A DNA stretch of 64,000 nt. It comes from Epiperipatus broadwayi. Its lineage: Eukaryota > Onychophora > Udeonychophora > Euonychophora > Peripatidae. Each line of letters opens with the position of its first letter. The first letter of the stretch is position 1. The position numbers were made by a program, and so were the translations under genes. Below are positions 17,446 to 29,109 of the stretch, one piece after another. The notes below the pieces were generated by a model. That model ran no database searches, was not told where the DNA came from, and saw nothing but the letters and a program-made list of their open reading frames with translations. Location of the stretch: NCBI GenBank assembly GCA_028023455.1, contig JAQFVV010006429.1, forward strand, positions 1,261,508 to 1,325,507, written 5' to 3'.

Positions 17446-17982
17446 CTAAAAAAACTCCAGCTTAATCCAAAATGTATTAGGATGTCTTCTAGGATTATTG
17501 TTATATATAAAAATGCATCTAGTGCACCATAAAGCATACAAGATGAATGTACTAGCTCTAATTCTAGCAAAAATTCCTATTGAGAAAGTTTTAAAAAGAT
17601 ATGCAATATTAAATAAAGAATTGTTAAATAGGTTGGGAAGAGCAATGCGTATATTATCATAACACTGACAATCATAGAATATATGTTCTTGATTTTCAAA
17701 ATCTTTTTTACAAAGGGGGCAAAAAGCATCTATATTAATACAATTTCTTCTATATTTATAAAAATAAAGTGTTGGTAATGATCCTAAATTAAGCTTTATT
17801 AGAAAATCAAAATATTTTGGCTCAAGCTTCCAGAATCTAAATCTTCTAACAAGTTGGCGATTGTTTAGACCCAAAATGGGTTTGCTTTGACTATTAAGTG
17901 TTGGTTGGTTTATTAATAGATATGTTTGCCAATATTTGTACTTATCTGTAGGGGGACAGAAGGTAAGTTTATCCATGCTCAA
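17446..17982 (-). pseudogene. LINE-C ORF2 C-terminus (zinc-finger end of reverse transcriptase)
   Basis: A 178-codon minus-strand frame equivalent to the end of LINE-A ORF2. It contains KYFDFLIKLNLGSLPT, the CCHC finger CPLC..fENqEHifydC, and WCTRCIF before a frame loss near 17450. The RT catalytic part is absent because the element is truncated. The finger is the C-terminal nucleic-acid-binding module of this LINE group. Non-functional fragment. Confidence 0.85.
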
Positions 17983-18017
17983 TAGTGGTTTTATTAGTTC
18001 AGCCCAATAACCAGTAC

Positions 18018-18290
<273 letters not shown>

Positions 18291-18399
18291 GCAAGTAGAA
18301 AGAAATCAGACAAACCTTTAAAAAGAGATGTATAAATAGTTATATAATGATGATAGGAAATTAGAATTGCAGTAAAACTAACATACCAAAAATATACAA

Positions 18400-18768
18400 T
18401 GAAGTAAGTCAGCAAAAAAGTTCAAGTTGCTGAAAATTTTGGGCTAGATGTCAAAAATGAGTGGATTATAAATGTATGTTTTGTAAAGAAAATAATATAT
18501 TAGTAATTATAATATGTCTTGAAAATCACAAAAGATAATTTGGATATAAAAAACTCCAGGTGAAAAGATTAAATGTTGATTAGATTATGTTTGATTTAAA
18601 ATAGATTTAAAATCAAAATTAAGAGGTTGGACAATCTGGAAGATTTGGAGATCATGATTATAATTCAAAAGTGACAGTAAGTATAATTAACTGTTAAAAG
18701 AAAAAGAATTAACATAAAAAAATGACAAATGTTAATTTAAAATAACAAAACCTTTTAGTGATATCTAA

Positions 18769-18864
<96 letters not shown>

Positions 18865-19330
18865 TGATAAAGCATGCAAAAATTGAAACTATTGCTGTAG
18901 ATGTAATATTACATATAAAAGCAAAAAAACCATATTAGATTAATGATGGAATGATATAATACATAAATTGAAACAGTAAAAGTTGAAAAAATATGAATTC
19001 TGTAGAAAACATAAATATGTATAGAATTCTAAATTGTGACTTGAGATATCAAATAGCTAAAGGGTGGAAAGAATGGCTAGAGGGATAATATAATGTAATA
19101 AAAAAAGTATAACAAAATATTAAGTTGTGTTAACTTGCATTGTATAAAACAGTTTAAGTGAAAGAAGAAAAATTACAGAAATAAAATAATGATTAAAAAT
19201 ACAAATAAAAACTATTAAAAAAGGGACTTAATAAAAATATGAAAGAATATACCAGTAATTTATGATAAAAACAATAAGCTTTTATCTATTTTAATGAAAA
19301 TGAAAAAGAAGATAGACAAAAATGAATAGA
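18400..19330 (+). pseudogene. old LINE relic: end of endonuclease and linker before RT (copy 1)
   Basis: Many stops, but the frame pieces keep a recognisable order. KSPGEKIK..LDYVLI..NRF..IKIKRLDN near 18565-18640 resembles the endonuclease end 'sPdgk..nqiDYilv..R..s.i..vr'. After the AAT array come NDGMI, KNMNSVENINMYRILNCDLRYQ and AKGWKEWLEG near 18935-19090, matching the 'kPWi.deM..l...Rr.yKN....eg...Yr.LnnelRr..dkAke.W' linker of RTE-like LINE polyproteins. The RT itself is not found directly downstream. Confidence 0.5.
18768..18864. repeat. (AAT)n microsatellite, copy 1
   Basis: About 97 bp of AAT units. The equivalent array in copy 2 (40710-40889) is about 180 bp. Confidence 0.95.
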
Positions 19331-20699
19331 TTATATAATCAATATAATCAAAGACAAAAACATGACTAAAATGAAACTGATAACCATAATGAATTGATGA
19401 GATTTCAGGTTACTTACTGAAAACTATGAAGAAAACGGTTTGTGAGAATTGTTTACTATGTGGAAGTCAGAAAATTAGCCAGGAGCTTTTTTTTCACTAT
19501 TTATAAATCCAATAAAAGTGTTGTTAAAATATGTTTACTTTGACATAATTGGTTTGATCTTTTATGTGAAAAATACCTTCCAAAAGTCTTAAGAAAGAGT
19601 ATTCAAATAGACCAATCAGACTCTTGTTTAAATAATAATTTGCATTATGGAAAGGCATAAGGATAAGAGATGCAAATGGAGTGATACAGAATGATTATTC
19701 AAAAGAAATGAGATTGGTATTTTTGTTCTTCAAAATATATTTCAGGGAGAAAATTGTCTTATCTCATTGAAATGTATTAGAACCAAAAGACAATATGTAT
19801 TGTTTGGTATTTTTAAAAAAAAAAAATAGTTAAAAAAGTGTAAAGCAAAAGTTTTGTTCTAATTTTGTATTTTAGTTTATAACTTTTTTCTATATTTGTA
19901 ATGTTGAAACATTGTTTTTAAAGATGTTTTTCATTTATAAACTTATATTTTTAATAAATCAAGTAGAATTTATTGATTTATAATATAAAACACAACACAA
20001 ATAGCTACTAAAAAAAGAAATGACATGTTTATTATTTTAATAGTTCATTCAATTCTTTGACGTTTCTACCTTTTTAAAAATATGCACAAACATATTAAAA
20101 AAATATACAATAATTTTGAAATTAAGAAAAAACAAGTATAATGGACAAAAATATGATGCATCCTATAAAATGTACGACTACATAATCAAAATCTTGCTGA
20201 AATCTCATTATAAAACTGAAGTCAGTGATTCCTTAGATTTTCTATTATTAGTATTGTGACAGATTTATTGTTCTCCCTGGTGAGAGATTTGTAAATTTAC
20301 AAGATTTAATTTTAGTATAAACCATTATTCTACATCAGAATATGATAAACCTGAACTTAGTTTGGGGATAATATACATTTGCAAATAAAATAAATTCTAA
20401 AAAAATCACATTTCAACTTTGCAAATATTGGAAAAATAATGTTATAAGAAAATTAAATAACTGTTTTATCATTAGGAGTAAACTGATTTCTAAAACCAAA
20501 AAAATATTTTTATTGACATTTGTTTTAAAATCTGAAGAGTAAGTGTCAAAATCTGAGAAACCTATCAAATTTTGTGTTAAATATTATTTTTTAATATTTT
20601 TTTTATAATATTGCAAAAATATTTCAACAGATGCCTGATGATGAAGTATTAGCAATCACTGTCAAAGGCATATCTACCAGAATATCCTGATTTTCTTTA
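19331..20699. other. AT-rich non-coding sequence
   Basis: No coding region supported. A CTGATGA string at 20635 begins a hammerhead-like stretch that lacks the GAAA core (see rejected list). Equivalent sequence in copy 2: 41330-42723. Confidence 0.4.
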
Positions 20700-20703
20700 T
20701 TAA

Positions 20704-21449
20704 CCCTTTTCCCGCCTCTTACGAGGCTCCTCTTCAACATCTGACATCACTCTAACTCTGCCAGTTCTTATGCTAAAATATTCGTTTGACAGGTATTGAA
20801 TAGATTTTTAAAAGTTCTGTAAGATGGTGCCCTCTTCCGAATTATTTTACAAGTAAAAAATAAAAAAAATGCATTTAAACCTAAACAAAGAAAGAACATG
20901 AGTTGTGATTGGTTCTTAGCATGCTCTCAGCCGAAAAAGACATTCTGATTGGCTGGAAAGAACAAAGAAACCGCCTGATCAAAGAAAATAAAGAAAAACG
21001 CTGAGATTTTCATTTCGAATATGATTTTAAAGTATTATAAAAGAATATTTTGAGAAATTACAAATTATTTTCAGAGAGAATACTAAAAAAACAAAATTAT
21101 TTTCGAAAAATATTGAAGATTTTAGTAAAAATATTTAAGATTTAGTAAAAAGAAATATTTACTTTTCTATAACGTAAAAGTCAACCTTTTTGTTTATATT
21201 ATAGCTTTTATGTTGCCGAAATTGAATATTTTAGAATAAATAAATAGCAATTTATTTTTGAAAGAACTTTCGTTCTCTTCATAACCTGAAAAATTAGTAA
21301 TATACTTTTTATAAACGTATCTGAGTTGAATTTAATATTATAGGTGGATATGTTTTAACAATAGGCTTTGTCTTCAGTTTGTGAGTTGGCCAATTAAAAG
21401 ATTTGATTTTTACCTCATACAACCAATAATATAATTAGCGGTTTAAGGG
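20704..21449. mobile_element. piggyBac-type non-autonomous transposon (MITE), copy 1 only
   Basis: A 746-bp segment flanked on both sides by TTAA (20700-20703 and 21450-21453) and missing from copy 2, which has a single TTAA at 42724-42727 in otherwise identical flank. The ends form short inverted repeats starting CCCTT (left CCCTTTTCCCGCC; right, reverse complement, CCCTTAAACCGCT). A subterminal hairpin GCCTC-TTAC-GAGGC lies at 20714-20727. TTAA target duplication and CCC-starting ends are the signature of the piggyBac superfamily. No transposase frame, so it needs a partner element elsewhere. Confidence 0.9.
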
Positions 21450-21453
21450 TTAA

Positions 21454-21790
21454 TGTTTCACTTCTATTCATGACTTTGTATTATTAAAACTAAAACATAG
21501 TATAAAATAAATATTTCATCAAGTATACTCTTGATTTTTGATAATTATTACACAATGATTGCGCAAAAATAATGGTGAATTTTAATAAACTTCACAATTT
21601 TAATAAATTTCACAAAAAAAATCAATGCTTTAATCATTCAAAAAAAATTCTCAAAGTAATCTCACGAAGCTCATAAAAATCTGGTAGTAAAGAGAATACA
21701 TATCAAGACAGGACATATTTTTTTTATGTTACTGCATTTTTAATTGTTCTGATATTTTTAGATTTATTTAAAAGTAAAATATCAGAAGAA

Positions 21791-21826
<36 letters not shown>

Positions 21827-24800
21827 TCAATTTAAAAAAATGCCCCAAATATTTCAATAGCCGGCTTTAAGTGTTTTTTTTTCAATTCCCTTTCTGCAGA
21901 TCTGCATTTGGATAAAACGATTATTTAATATGTTGCATGTTTATTTGCAATTTTTTTAATTCATGCCCATATCTATAAATTTGTCTGACTACTTATAAAA
22001 ATATGTATATATTAATTGACCAATTATAAATACATTCACTTCAAATTGAGGAATTAGTCCTTCACAACCTACCATCCATGTTTTCATAGGAAAATATAAA
22101 TGATTATCTCTCCATTTAAGCAATACTAATGATAATAAGTAATTGGCTTTTCAATGTTGATTGCTTTAGCTCCAGTTATTTTTTTATTATTTCTAATCCA
22201 CTTTTGAGAAAAAAGTAAAATTACTTTTTTTAATTGGATCTATAAAATGCTGGAGACTCTTCAACTGTTATAACTTACAATTTGCCTGACATATTTATCT
22301 CAGTTACTTTATCTATATTTGGTAGCACTGGTTTTTTAACTACAATTAAGAATCATATAAAATAAAATATAAAAAGATAATTATTAAATAAATCTTTAGA
22401 TGACAACAAAGAGCATTCATACTATCAAAACGATCCTTAGAAGTATGATCTTTTAAACAACACTTTTTATACTACTCAATTATCTGATAGTATCAATTGT
22501 CTAACAGTCTTTTATAGAACTTCTGCTTTCAATACTCTTTATTTATATAATACATAGAAAAAAGAACAGCAGTTCTGAAGAAGATGGCTAGAGAGTTGAA
22601 ACTGTTAGATAATTGAATGGAAAAACAGTAGTGTGAAAAATGCAAAAATGTGATTTTTTTAATATTTATTTATTATAAGTAGTGAATATTTTGAAGTAAA
22701 ATACTAATTGCAGTTTAATTGTTAAATGATAGGTCTTTTGTGTATACAATATATAATTAGAAGAGCTTTCAATTGTGAATATTGTTATGAAGAAAATTAA
22801 AATTGAATATTTCATTATTTATGATGTTTCGCTTACCTGATTTAAATTCTGATTTTTTTGATTGTGCAAGGCTTGATTTTGCCTTCCATCAGCGATATAA
22901 GTAACCAATATTATCATGTTTTCAAAATTATAAGAGAGTAGCTATAAATCATCTGCATAAGTTAGGTCTTTCAGATAGTAACTAGTTATTAGCAAAATCT
23001 AGATACTTATCAAGTTTTTATAACCCACCACGTTGATATACTTATTTAAAAAATAATTTTACTGAAGCTGTTGAATGATAAAAATATTACATTGTGTGCA
23101 TACTCTTAAGAGAGTTTTGTATCTGCTGTATAAGTTTTTTTTTTCAATAAATAAATTAGTTACATATTTAATTTTTCAGAAAGAAATTTAATACATGAGT
23201 ACCCAAGTAGTGATGAGTTGATTATAGCAGTTCCATTCAGATGACAAAACAGTTTTATTCTACTTTATTTAAGATGAAAATCAAGCCAGAAACTCACAAC
23301 TCTGGACATGTGACCCCTTCTCCCTTTAACTTTCCTTTAAAGTGAATAAAACGAGTATATACCACTTATTATCCAAAGTTAAATTAAAGCAAGCACATAT
23401 TGTTTTTACTTACTAAGTTTTAAATGCTATTTATTTTCATTGCATTTAACCTGTTTTGTATTAATAAAATAAATCTGCAACAAACTTATAGGCATTATTA
23501 TGTTTCTCACCTTAAAAAAAAAAATCAAACGGTTTGATGCTCGGGAGTTCATAAGAAGTTCGAGCATCAGAAGTGACAAACTGGGTCGCAGTCCATAGAC
23601 CTTGATTGAATTCAAGGCTCTACAACTCTACAGCTCTTTATAGCTTATACCAGATTTAATGAGTCTGCTTTCCGGAAAAAATCAATATTTTCTAAATTTA
23701 ATACATATATATGTGTAATGGGGTAAATAAACATTTGTTTATAAATAGGCTTTGATATTTATTTTTTTCATCAAAAATATATTTTTTCTTTATCATTAAC
23801 TGTTATCATTTTTGGAAATAGTTCTTTATCCGATATGCTTTGTGTCATTTGTTTGTCTGAACTCGGATAAAAAGACAGAAGCTTCTCCGTTTGCTTGCGA
23901 TTGGTCTAAGTTCATCATTTACTTATCAAATGCACAATCTAACATTAACTGAAAGCAAATAGAAGACATGGCTAATTTGTCATAAAAGAAGCGTAGGAAA
24001 AATGTAGAATGAAAAATTTAAAACTGTAATAATCCAAACTGAATCGTCTTTCTTTTTTATTTAAATATCTCGTTCGAATTTCACTTTTACGAGCAAAAGT
24101 CAAATTATACGAAAATGGTGCAGGGGAAAGCCTAATCTGTCAAGATTTGAAACGACAGTCTTGGAATTAATACGCTTTATTGGCTTGTCAACAAACATCC
24201 ACATTCCGAGCGGAGTTAGGTTACATCTGAATGTCATGAATTTTATTAAAAGACAGGAAAAAATACGGAAAACGACATTCTTGGTGTACGATTTGGGGGA
24301 TATTAAAAAAAAAAAAAGTATGAATTATGTTTTTATCTAATGTTGTTAATACCTCACTGTATGTATGCATTTACATATATTATGTAGAGAAAAAAAGTAA
24401 TATAGGTAAACTATAGTGAAAATTAAAATGGCAAACGATTTTTAGAAAGAAAAAATAATTTGTTATATTGTAAGGATTGTTATAATAATGATTTGCTTAT
24501 ATTCTTAGAATGAAATGGGGGGGGGGGGAATTTAAGCCATCACCCAACACAAAATTAAATAATAATATTATTAGTATAATTGCCTTGCATTATTTAGTGA
24601 GTTAGTAAAATAGCGATCTAGAGCTCTAAAAAATTACGGGTGTTAGTTCAAACCTGTCACTTGCGACGTTCGAACGACCTATTATTTCTTCAGCGAAAAA
24701 TCAATCAATTAATATTTTATTAATAGTATGTCTGTGATAAAGAAATGCAAATTAAGTACTGTATATCAAATAAAGCAATTGCAAGAGAGGCGTCAAAGAA

Positions 24801-25926
24801 AGGAAATATATAGATTATAGATCAAGATAAATTGATAATGAATGCAGAATTTTAGATTTTCATTAGTGGAAAAAAAAACTGAAAACGATTTGAACATTCA
24901 TTTATTTAAAAGAAAATTTAATTAATCTAAAAACATATATTTACAACATAAACAACACATGATATAAATTTATAACAAGTTAAACCTCAGATGAAAATTT
25001 AAAGTATAAAAAGTATTTTCGTAAACTTGAGTTTGAAAAAAGAAATTGCGTTATTAAACATTATTTTTCTTACTTGAAATTAAATTTTTTATTTGTTAAA
25101 TTGGTACAGTTGAAATCAAATTAGTCTTTTAAACTCATCCTAAAACTAATATTAAGTATTTAAAAAATACAGCTCAAGGTAATTTGCTATAAATGTGTAT
25201 TGATATTTTTTTTAAAAAAAAAAATAGTATTATGCGGATAGTTTACAAAAAAAAAAAAAACTATTTTTAAAATTTTTAATTACTGATCTGCTGCTAAATG
25301 TACATAACAATGCAAGTAGTTTGGTCCGGGTTCAAAACATTACGGCTTTTCTAAATTCTAGCCTTTTAGATAAATAATAGAAAAAAAAGGTACAAGTTGT
25401 CTCCAAATGCACAACTGTACACGTTCCACCTTGAATCTCAAATTCTCATTGATAAAGATAGAAGCCAAAAACCGATCTGAAAATGGACATCAAAATATTC
25501 TACTATGCGATATAAAATTGTCTAAAGGAATATCTTATCGATACAAATAAATATATTTTTATGTTCCATAAAATAAAGAATCATGACTTGATTAAAAGTT
25601 AAACATGTGGCATTTTAAGCTTGGCATAATAAGAAATTCAGTATAAAACTTCATAATTTATATAGGAATTTAAAACAGGAGTTCTATGATTGAGAATATA
25701 ACTTTAAATGTTTGTTGAATAAAAATTATTTAAAAGTAATATAGTCATTTGCTTATTGTGGTCTTTCTAGATTATTTTTTGATGCATAAACAGCATTATA
25801 ATGAATTGAGAAATAATATAAATCCAACAATCCACACTCTTTTATATGATGATGTTACTGATATAATAGGCATGAAAAAATGAGTATTTTGATAATCATT
25901 TAAATAATGACTCAAGATTTAAAGTT
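21454..25926. other. AT-rich non-coding sequence
   Basis: No gene recognised. It includes an (AT)n run at about 21793-21823 (about 20 bp longer in copy 2), a G-run near 24520, the dispersed repeat at 23535, and B-box-like strings TTAGTTCAAACCTG (about 24646) and GGGTTCAAAAC (about 25328) that may be tRNA-derived relics. A copy-2-specific insertion of about 40 bp falls opposite 22455. Equivalent sequence in copy 2: 42728-47270. Confidence 0.45.
23535..23620 (+). repeat. dispersed repeat, copy in block 1
   Basis: The stretch with GGTTTGATGCTCGGGAGTTC...TTCGAGCATCAGAAG resembles 57796-57880 (GGTTTTATGCCCTGAAATTC, TTCAAGTACTGGAAG) at most positions. Both belong to one interspersed family of unknown type. 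The left part has a short inverted match (GATGCTCG with CGAGCATC), so a hairpin is possible. Confidence 0.55.
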
Positions 25927-26002
25927 ATGAGTTTTCATGATATATATATATATATATATATATCTTCATATATATATATATTTATATATATATATATATA
26001 TA

Positions 26003-26754
26003 TAGCAAATAGTTATAATTACAAATTTATAAAAAAAGCCTTATTTCAAGCCCAAAATAGACAAAATAGGAAACAAAAAGATGATAAGTCAGCTATTAGG
26101 ATTTGTGTTCCATATGTAAAAGGAACTACAGACAGTATCGGACGTATATTAAAACGCTATAATATAGATACAGCATTTTCTGCTCATCAAAAGATCAGCA
26201 ATATAATAACCAAGCCTAAGGATTCAATCCCTCTTGAATCTCATGGTGTCTATCAAATCTCATGTAAAAATTGTAAAGCTTCTTACATAGGTATGAGTAA
26301 TCGTCGCATCAGTGTTAGGAGAGATGAGCATGCTAATGCAGTTAAACAACACTCATCATCATCAGCACTCTCACTCCATACTATAGATTCAGGTCATAAA
26401 ATAGATTTTTCTAGTACCAGGATCATATCCAGATGTGATAATCTCTACCAATGCAAAATCAGAGAAGCCATTGAGATACTTAAAAGGCCAGATTGTATCA
26501 ATAAGCGAGATGATACGTGCAAACTTCCTCCTATTTGGAAAGATTTCTTTAAAAAACATTCTTAAATTTAACATTTTTGCTATTGGTGGGATTTTTAATG
26601 TTTTATTCAAACCAGTGATTGTAGCGCCTCTACAACCGTCTTTCTACCTTCTTATAACTCTGTGGATGGCTTGTGTGACCAAGTCGAAACGTCAGTAAAT
26701 TGATATTAAAAGTTTTTAACACGGATGAACCCGCAAAATATGTATTTTATATAT
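26003..26754 (+). repeat. Penelope pseudo-LTR, upstream copy
   Basis: A direct repeat of 28547-29298 at a fixed offset of 2544 bp, beginning TAGCAAATAG and ending TATTTTATATAT. It holds the last roughly 185 codons of the polyprotein (seen as a 212-codon frame at 25927-26565 running in from the AT array), the hammerhead-like fold, and the ATG used by the main ORF. Confidence 0.95.
26657..26696 (+). ncRNA. hammerhead-like ribozyme motif, upstream pseudo-LTR
   Basis: In order: stem I strand ACT; core CTGTGGA (consensus CTGANGA, one mismatch at the usual A6); one unpaired T; stem II GGCTTG/CAAGTC with loop TGTGAC; core GAAA; C-GT as a minimal stem III; cleavage-type GTC; and stem I strand AGT. 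Hammerheads in Penelope pseudo-LTRs are known, typically with a very short stem III that works best as a tandem pair. The core mismatch and the short stem I may weaken activity. Confidence 0.6.
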
Positions 26755-29109
26755 TTAACCCGTGCAAATCTTCGTTTTAACATTACTAACCTCTACGGGG
26801 AGGAAATTTTTAAACAGCTTCGTATATTTGAAAGAACGTGGAGTAAGAAATGTAAGTTACTTTGTAATTTATCTTTTTTGTTAGCGTGCAAAAATCACAA
26901 CGTTATACCCACTTGCTGTAAAATTGTGTTTCACAAGAACAATTATAATGTTAGTAAAATTCTAAGGAAAACCAGCAATATTATTTTAAACTCTTTTATT
27001 AAAGAAACTCGGAAAAATTTAGACAAAATTGATAAAGTATTGCTACATTTACGTTTATTCCTTAGTAATAAAATACATCCTTTACTGTGGACTAGTTTTG
27101 ATCGTATTGCAAGTTTTCGATCATTTAAAGATTCGGAATTGGTAACAGCAAAGCAAAAGAAAAAATTGCAAATGCTAATTAGAACACAATCCCCAAACAT
27201 TATGTATCCAAATCAAAAAACCGTTTACAATTTATCTAAGAAAGCCCTCTCTACAGATGAAATTTCGGTTTTAGAAAAAGGTTTCAATTTTGCTTTAACA
27301 CCTTCCCGGATACCTTTTGAGAAAATTGTCTGTAATGTTGAATCAGCTCTTGATAAAATTGATTCTACATCGGCTGATTTAGCTAGAGCTGAGATTTGTA
27401 ATATTTTAAAAAAAGCTAAGCTTCCTAAAAATAATTTTTCAAAGAAAGAAAGACAAGCATTAAATAATATAAAATCGAACAAATCAATTGTTGTACTTCC
27501 AGCTGATAAAGGTAATACCACAGTTGTAATGGATCGTGACATTTACCATAATAAAATTTTAGATCTGCTTAGTGATAAAACTTATAAACTATCAAAAAGA
27601 GATCATACTACATATTTGGAAAAAACAACAAAAGCTATTATTAATAAATCACCTATTGAAACAGAGATAAAAAATAAAATAATCCCTCATGAAAAATCTT
27701 GTGTCTGTCCAAAATTTTATGGACTTCCAAAAATTCACAAACCAGATACCCCTCTTCGTCCAATAGTAAGTGCAATAGGTTCTCCAACTCATATTTTAGC
27801 TAGATACTTATCGGATTTCATTAAACCTACAATCCCATCTATTAAATCATATATTAAAAACTCTCTTCATTTTATTTCTGTTTTAAAAAGTTTAAAAATT
27901 AATGCTAGTGACATTCTGGTCAGTTTTGATGTCATGTCTTTGTTTACAAACATTCCAATTGATGAAGCTTTAAATATAATCTCACAACGTTGCAATTTAC
28001 CAGACCATATTATTGCTTTGATTAAACATTATCTCTTAAATACATATTTTGTATACAATGGACAGCATTACAGACAAGTTTTTGGTACTCCTATGGGCTC
28101 ACCTATCTCAGGAGTAATAGCTGATTTATTCATGGAATATATAGAAACTCGTGCTTTAGAATCATCATCTTTAAAACCTCTCATTTGGCTCAGATACATA
28201 GATGACACTTTTGTCATATGGCAACATGGAAAAAAAAAAAAAAAAAATACATTAGATGATTTTTTCTTACATTTAAATAATATGCATCCTCATATTAAAT
28301 TTACAATGGAGACAGAGTCTGATGGAAAACTCCCTTTTCTTGATGTTCTAGTCACCAGAACACCAAATAGTTTATCTTTTTCTATTTACAGAAAGGATAC
28401 ACACACAGACAGATATTTACATTTCCATTCTCATCATCACCCAACTCAGATAGTTTCTGTAGCCAAAACTCTTTTAAATAGAGCAATTAACCTTTCAGAT
28501 GACACACATCTGAAAGAAGAAATAAATCATATTAATAGTGTTTTATTAGCAAATAGTTATAATTACAAATTTATAAAAAAAGCCTTATTTCAAGCCCAAA
28601 ATAGACAAAATAGGAAACAAAAAGATGATAAGTCAGCTATTAGGATTTGTGTTCCATATGTAAAAGGAACTACAGACAGTATCGGACGTATATTAAAACG
28701 CTATAATATAGATACAGCATTTTCTGCTCATCAAAAGATCAGCAATATAATAACCAAGCCTAAGGATTCAATCCCTCTTGAATCTCATGGTGTCTATCAA
28801 ATCTCATGTAAAAATTGTAAAGCTTCTTACATAGGTATGAGTAATCGTCGCATCAGTGTTAGGAGAGATGAGCATGCTAATGCAGTTAAACAACACTCAT
28901 CATCATCAGCACTCTCACTCCATACTATAGATTCAGGTCATAAAATAGATTTTTCTAGTACCAGGATCATATCCAGATGTGATAATCTCTACCAATGCAA
29001 AATCAGAGAAGCCATTGAGATACTTAAAAGGCCAGATTGTATCAATAAGCGAGATGATACGTGCAAACTTCCTCCTATTTGGAAAGATTTCTTTAAAAAA
29101 CATTCTTAA
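26725..29109 (+). CDS. Penelope-like polyprotein: reverse transcriptase + GIY-YIG endonuclease
   Basis: A 794-residue uninterrupted frame. The ATG at 26725 lies in the upstream pseudo-LTR, so about the first ten codons come from that repeat; this is the first in-frame ATG. The N-terminal 250 residues are basic and unassigned. RT motifs in order: LPADKGNTTVVMDRD, FYGLPKIHKP (about 331-340), motif A SFDVMSLFTNIP (Asp 402), TPMGSPISG (455-463), catalytic YIDD (491-494), and FLDVLVTR. A run of 18 A at 28230-28247 just after YIDD encodes five Lys and is a likely slippage site, here in frame. The C-terminal endonuclease has GVY (689-691), Cys 695 and Cys 698, YIG (702-704), and REAIEILK with the expected Glu. 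It replicates the element by target-primed reverse transcription. Confidence 0.95.
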   Translation: MNPQNMYFIYLTRANLRFNITNLYGEEIFKQLRIFERTWSKKCKLLCNLSFLLACKNHNVIPTCCKIVFHKNNYNVSKILRKTSNIILNSFIKETRKNLDKIDKVLLHLRLFLSNKIHPLLWTSFDRIASFRSFKDSELVTAKQKKKLQMLIRTQSPNIMYPNQKTVYNLSKKALSTDEISVLEKGFNFALTPSRIPFEKIVCNVESALDKIDSTSADLARAEICNILKKAKLPKNNFSKKERQALNNIKSNKSIVVLPADKGNTTVVMDRDIYHNKILDLLSDKTYKLSKRDHTTYLEKTTKAIINKSPIETEIKNKIIPHEKSCVCPKFYGLPKIHKPDTPLRPIVSAIGSPTHILARYLSDFIKPTIPSIKSYIKNSLHFISVLKSLKINASDILVSFDVMSLFTNIPIDEALNIISQRCNLPDHIIALIKHYLLNTYFVYNGQHYRQVFGTPMGSPISGVIADLFMEYIETRALESSSLKPLIWLRYIDDTFVIWQHGKKKKKNTLDDFFLHLNNMHPHIKFTMETESDGKLPFLDVLVTRTPNSLSFSIYRKDTHTDRYLHFHSHHHPTQIVSVAKTLLNRAINLSDDTHLKEEINHINSVLLANSYNYKFIKKALFQAQNRQNRKQKDDKSAIRICVPYVKGTTDSIGRILKRYNIDTAFSAHQKISNIITKPKDSIPLESHGVYQISCKNCKASYIGMSNRRISVRRDEHANAVKQHSSSSALSLHTIDSGHKIDFSSTRIISRCDNLYQCKIREAIEILKRPDCINKRDDTCKLPPIWKDFFKKHS

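Larger units (their letters stand above)
16595..18017 (-). mobile_element. LINE-C: 5'-truncated LINE related to LINE-A
   Basis: Minus-strand 3' fragment carrying the last part of ORF2 (17982-17446 and the frame just beyond) and a long 3' region. Its end, ATTTCAAAGGAACTTTATTGA on the plus strand, closely matches the LINE-A end at 791, and its ORF2 tail is clearly similar to LINE-A. The 5' truncation abuts the (ATT)n array at 18019, so the copy has trinucleotide repeats at both ends. Confidence 0.85.

Noticed and set aside
20634-20675. Second hammerhead candidate beginning CTGATGA (copy at about 42656)
   Set aside because: The first core box is exact, but the expected GAAA is CAAA after GT, and stem II pairs only about three bases. 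At best a relic of another Penelope-like end.
23427-23615. 62-codon minus-strand frame conserved at 44759-44947
   Set aside because: Conservation is explained by the block duplication; it overlaps the dispersed repeat and has no motif.
25927-26565. 212-codon frame as a separate GIY-YIG gene
   Set aside because: It is the upstream pseudo-LTR of the Penelope-like element read in from the (AT)n array; the repeat only carries the end of the polyprotein.
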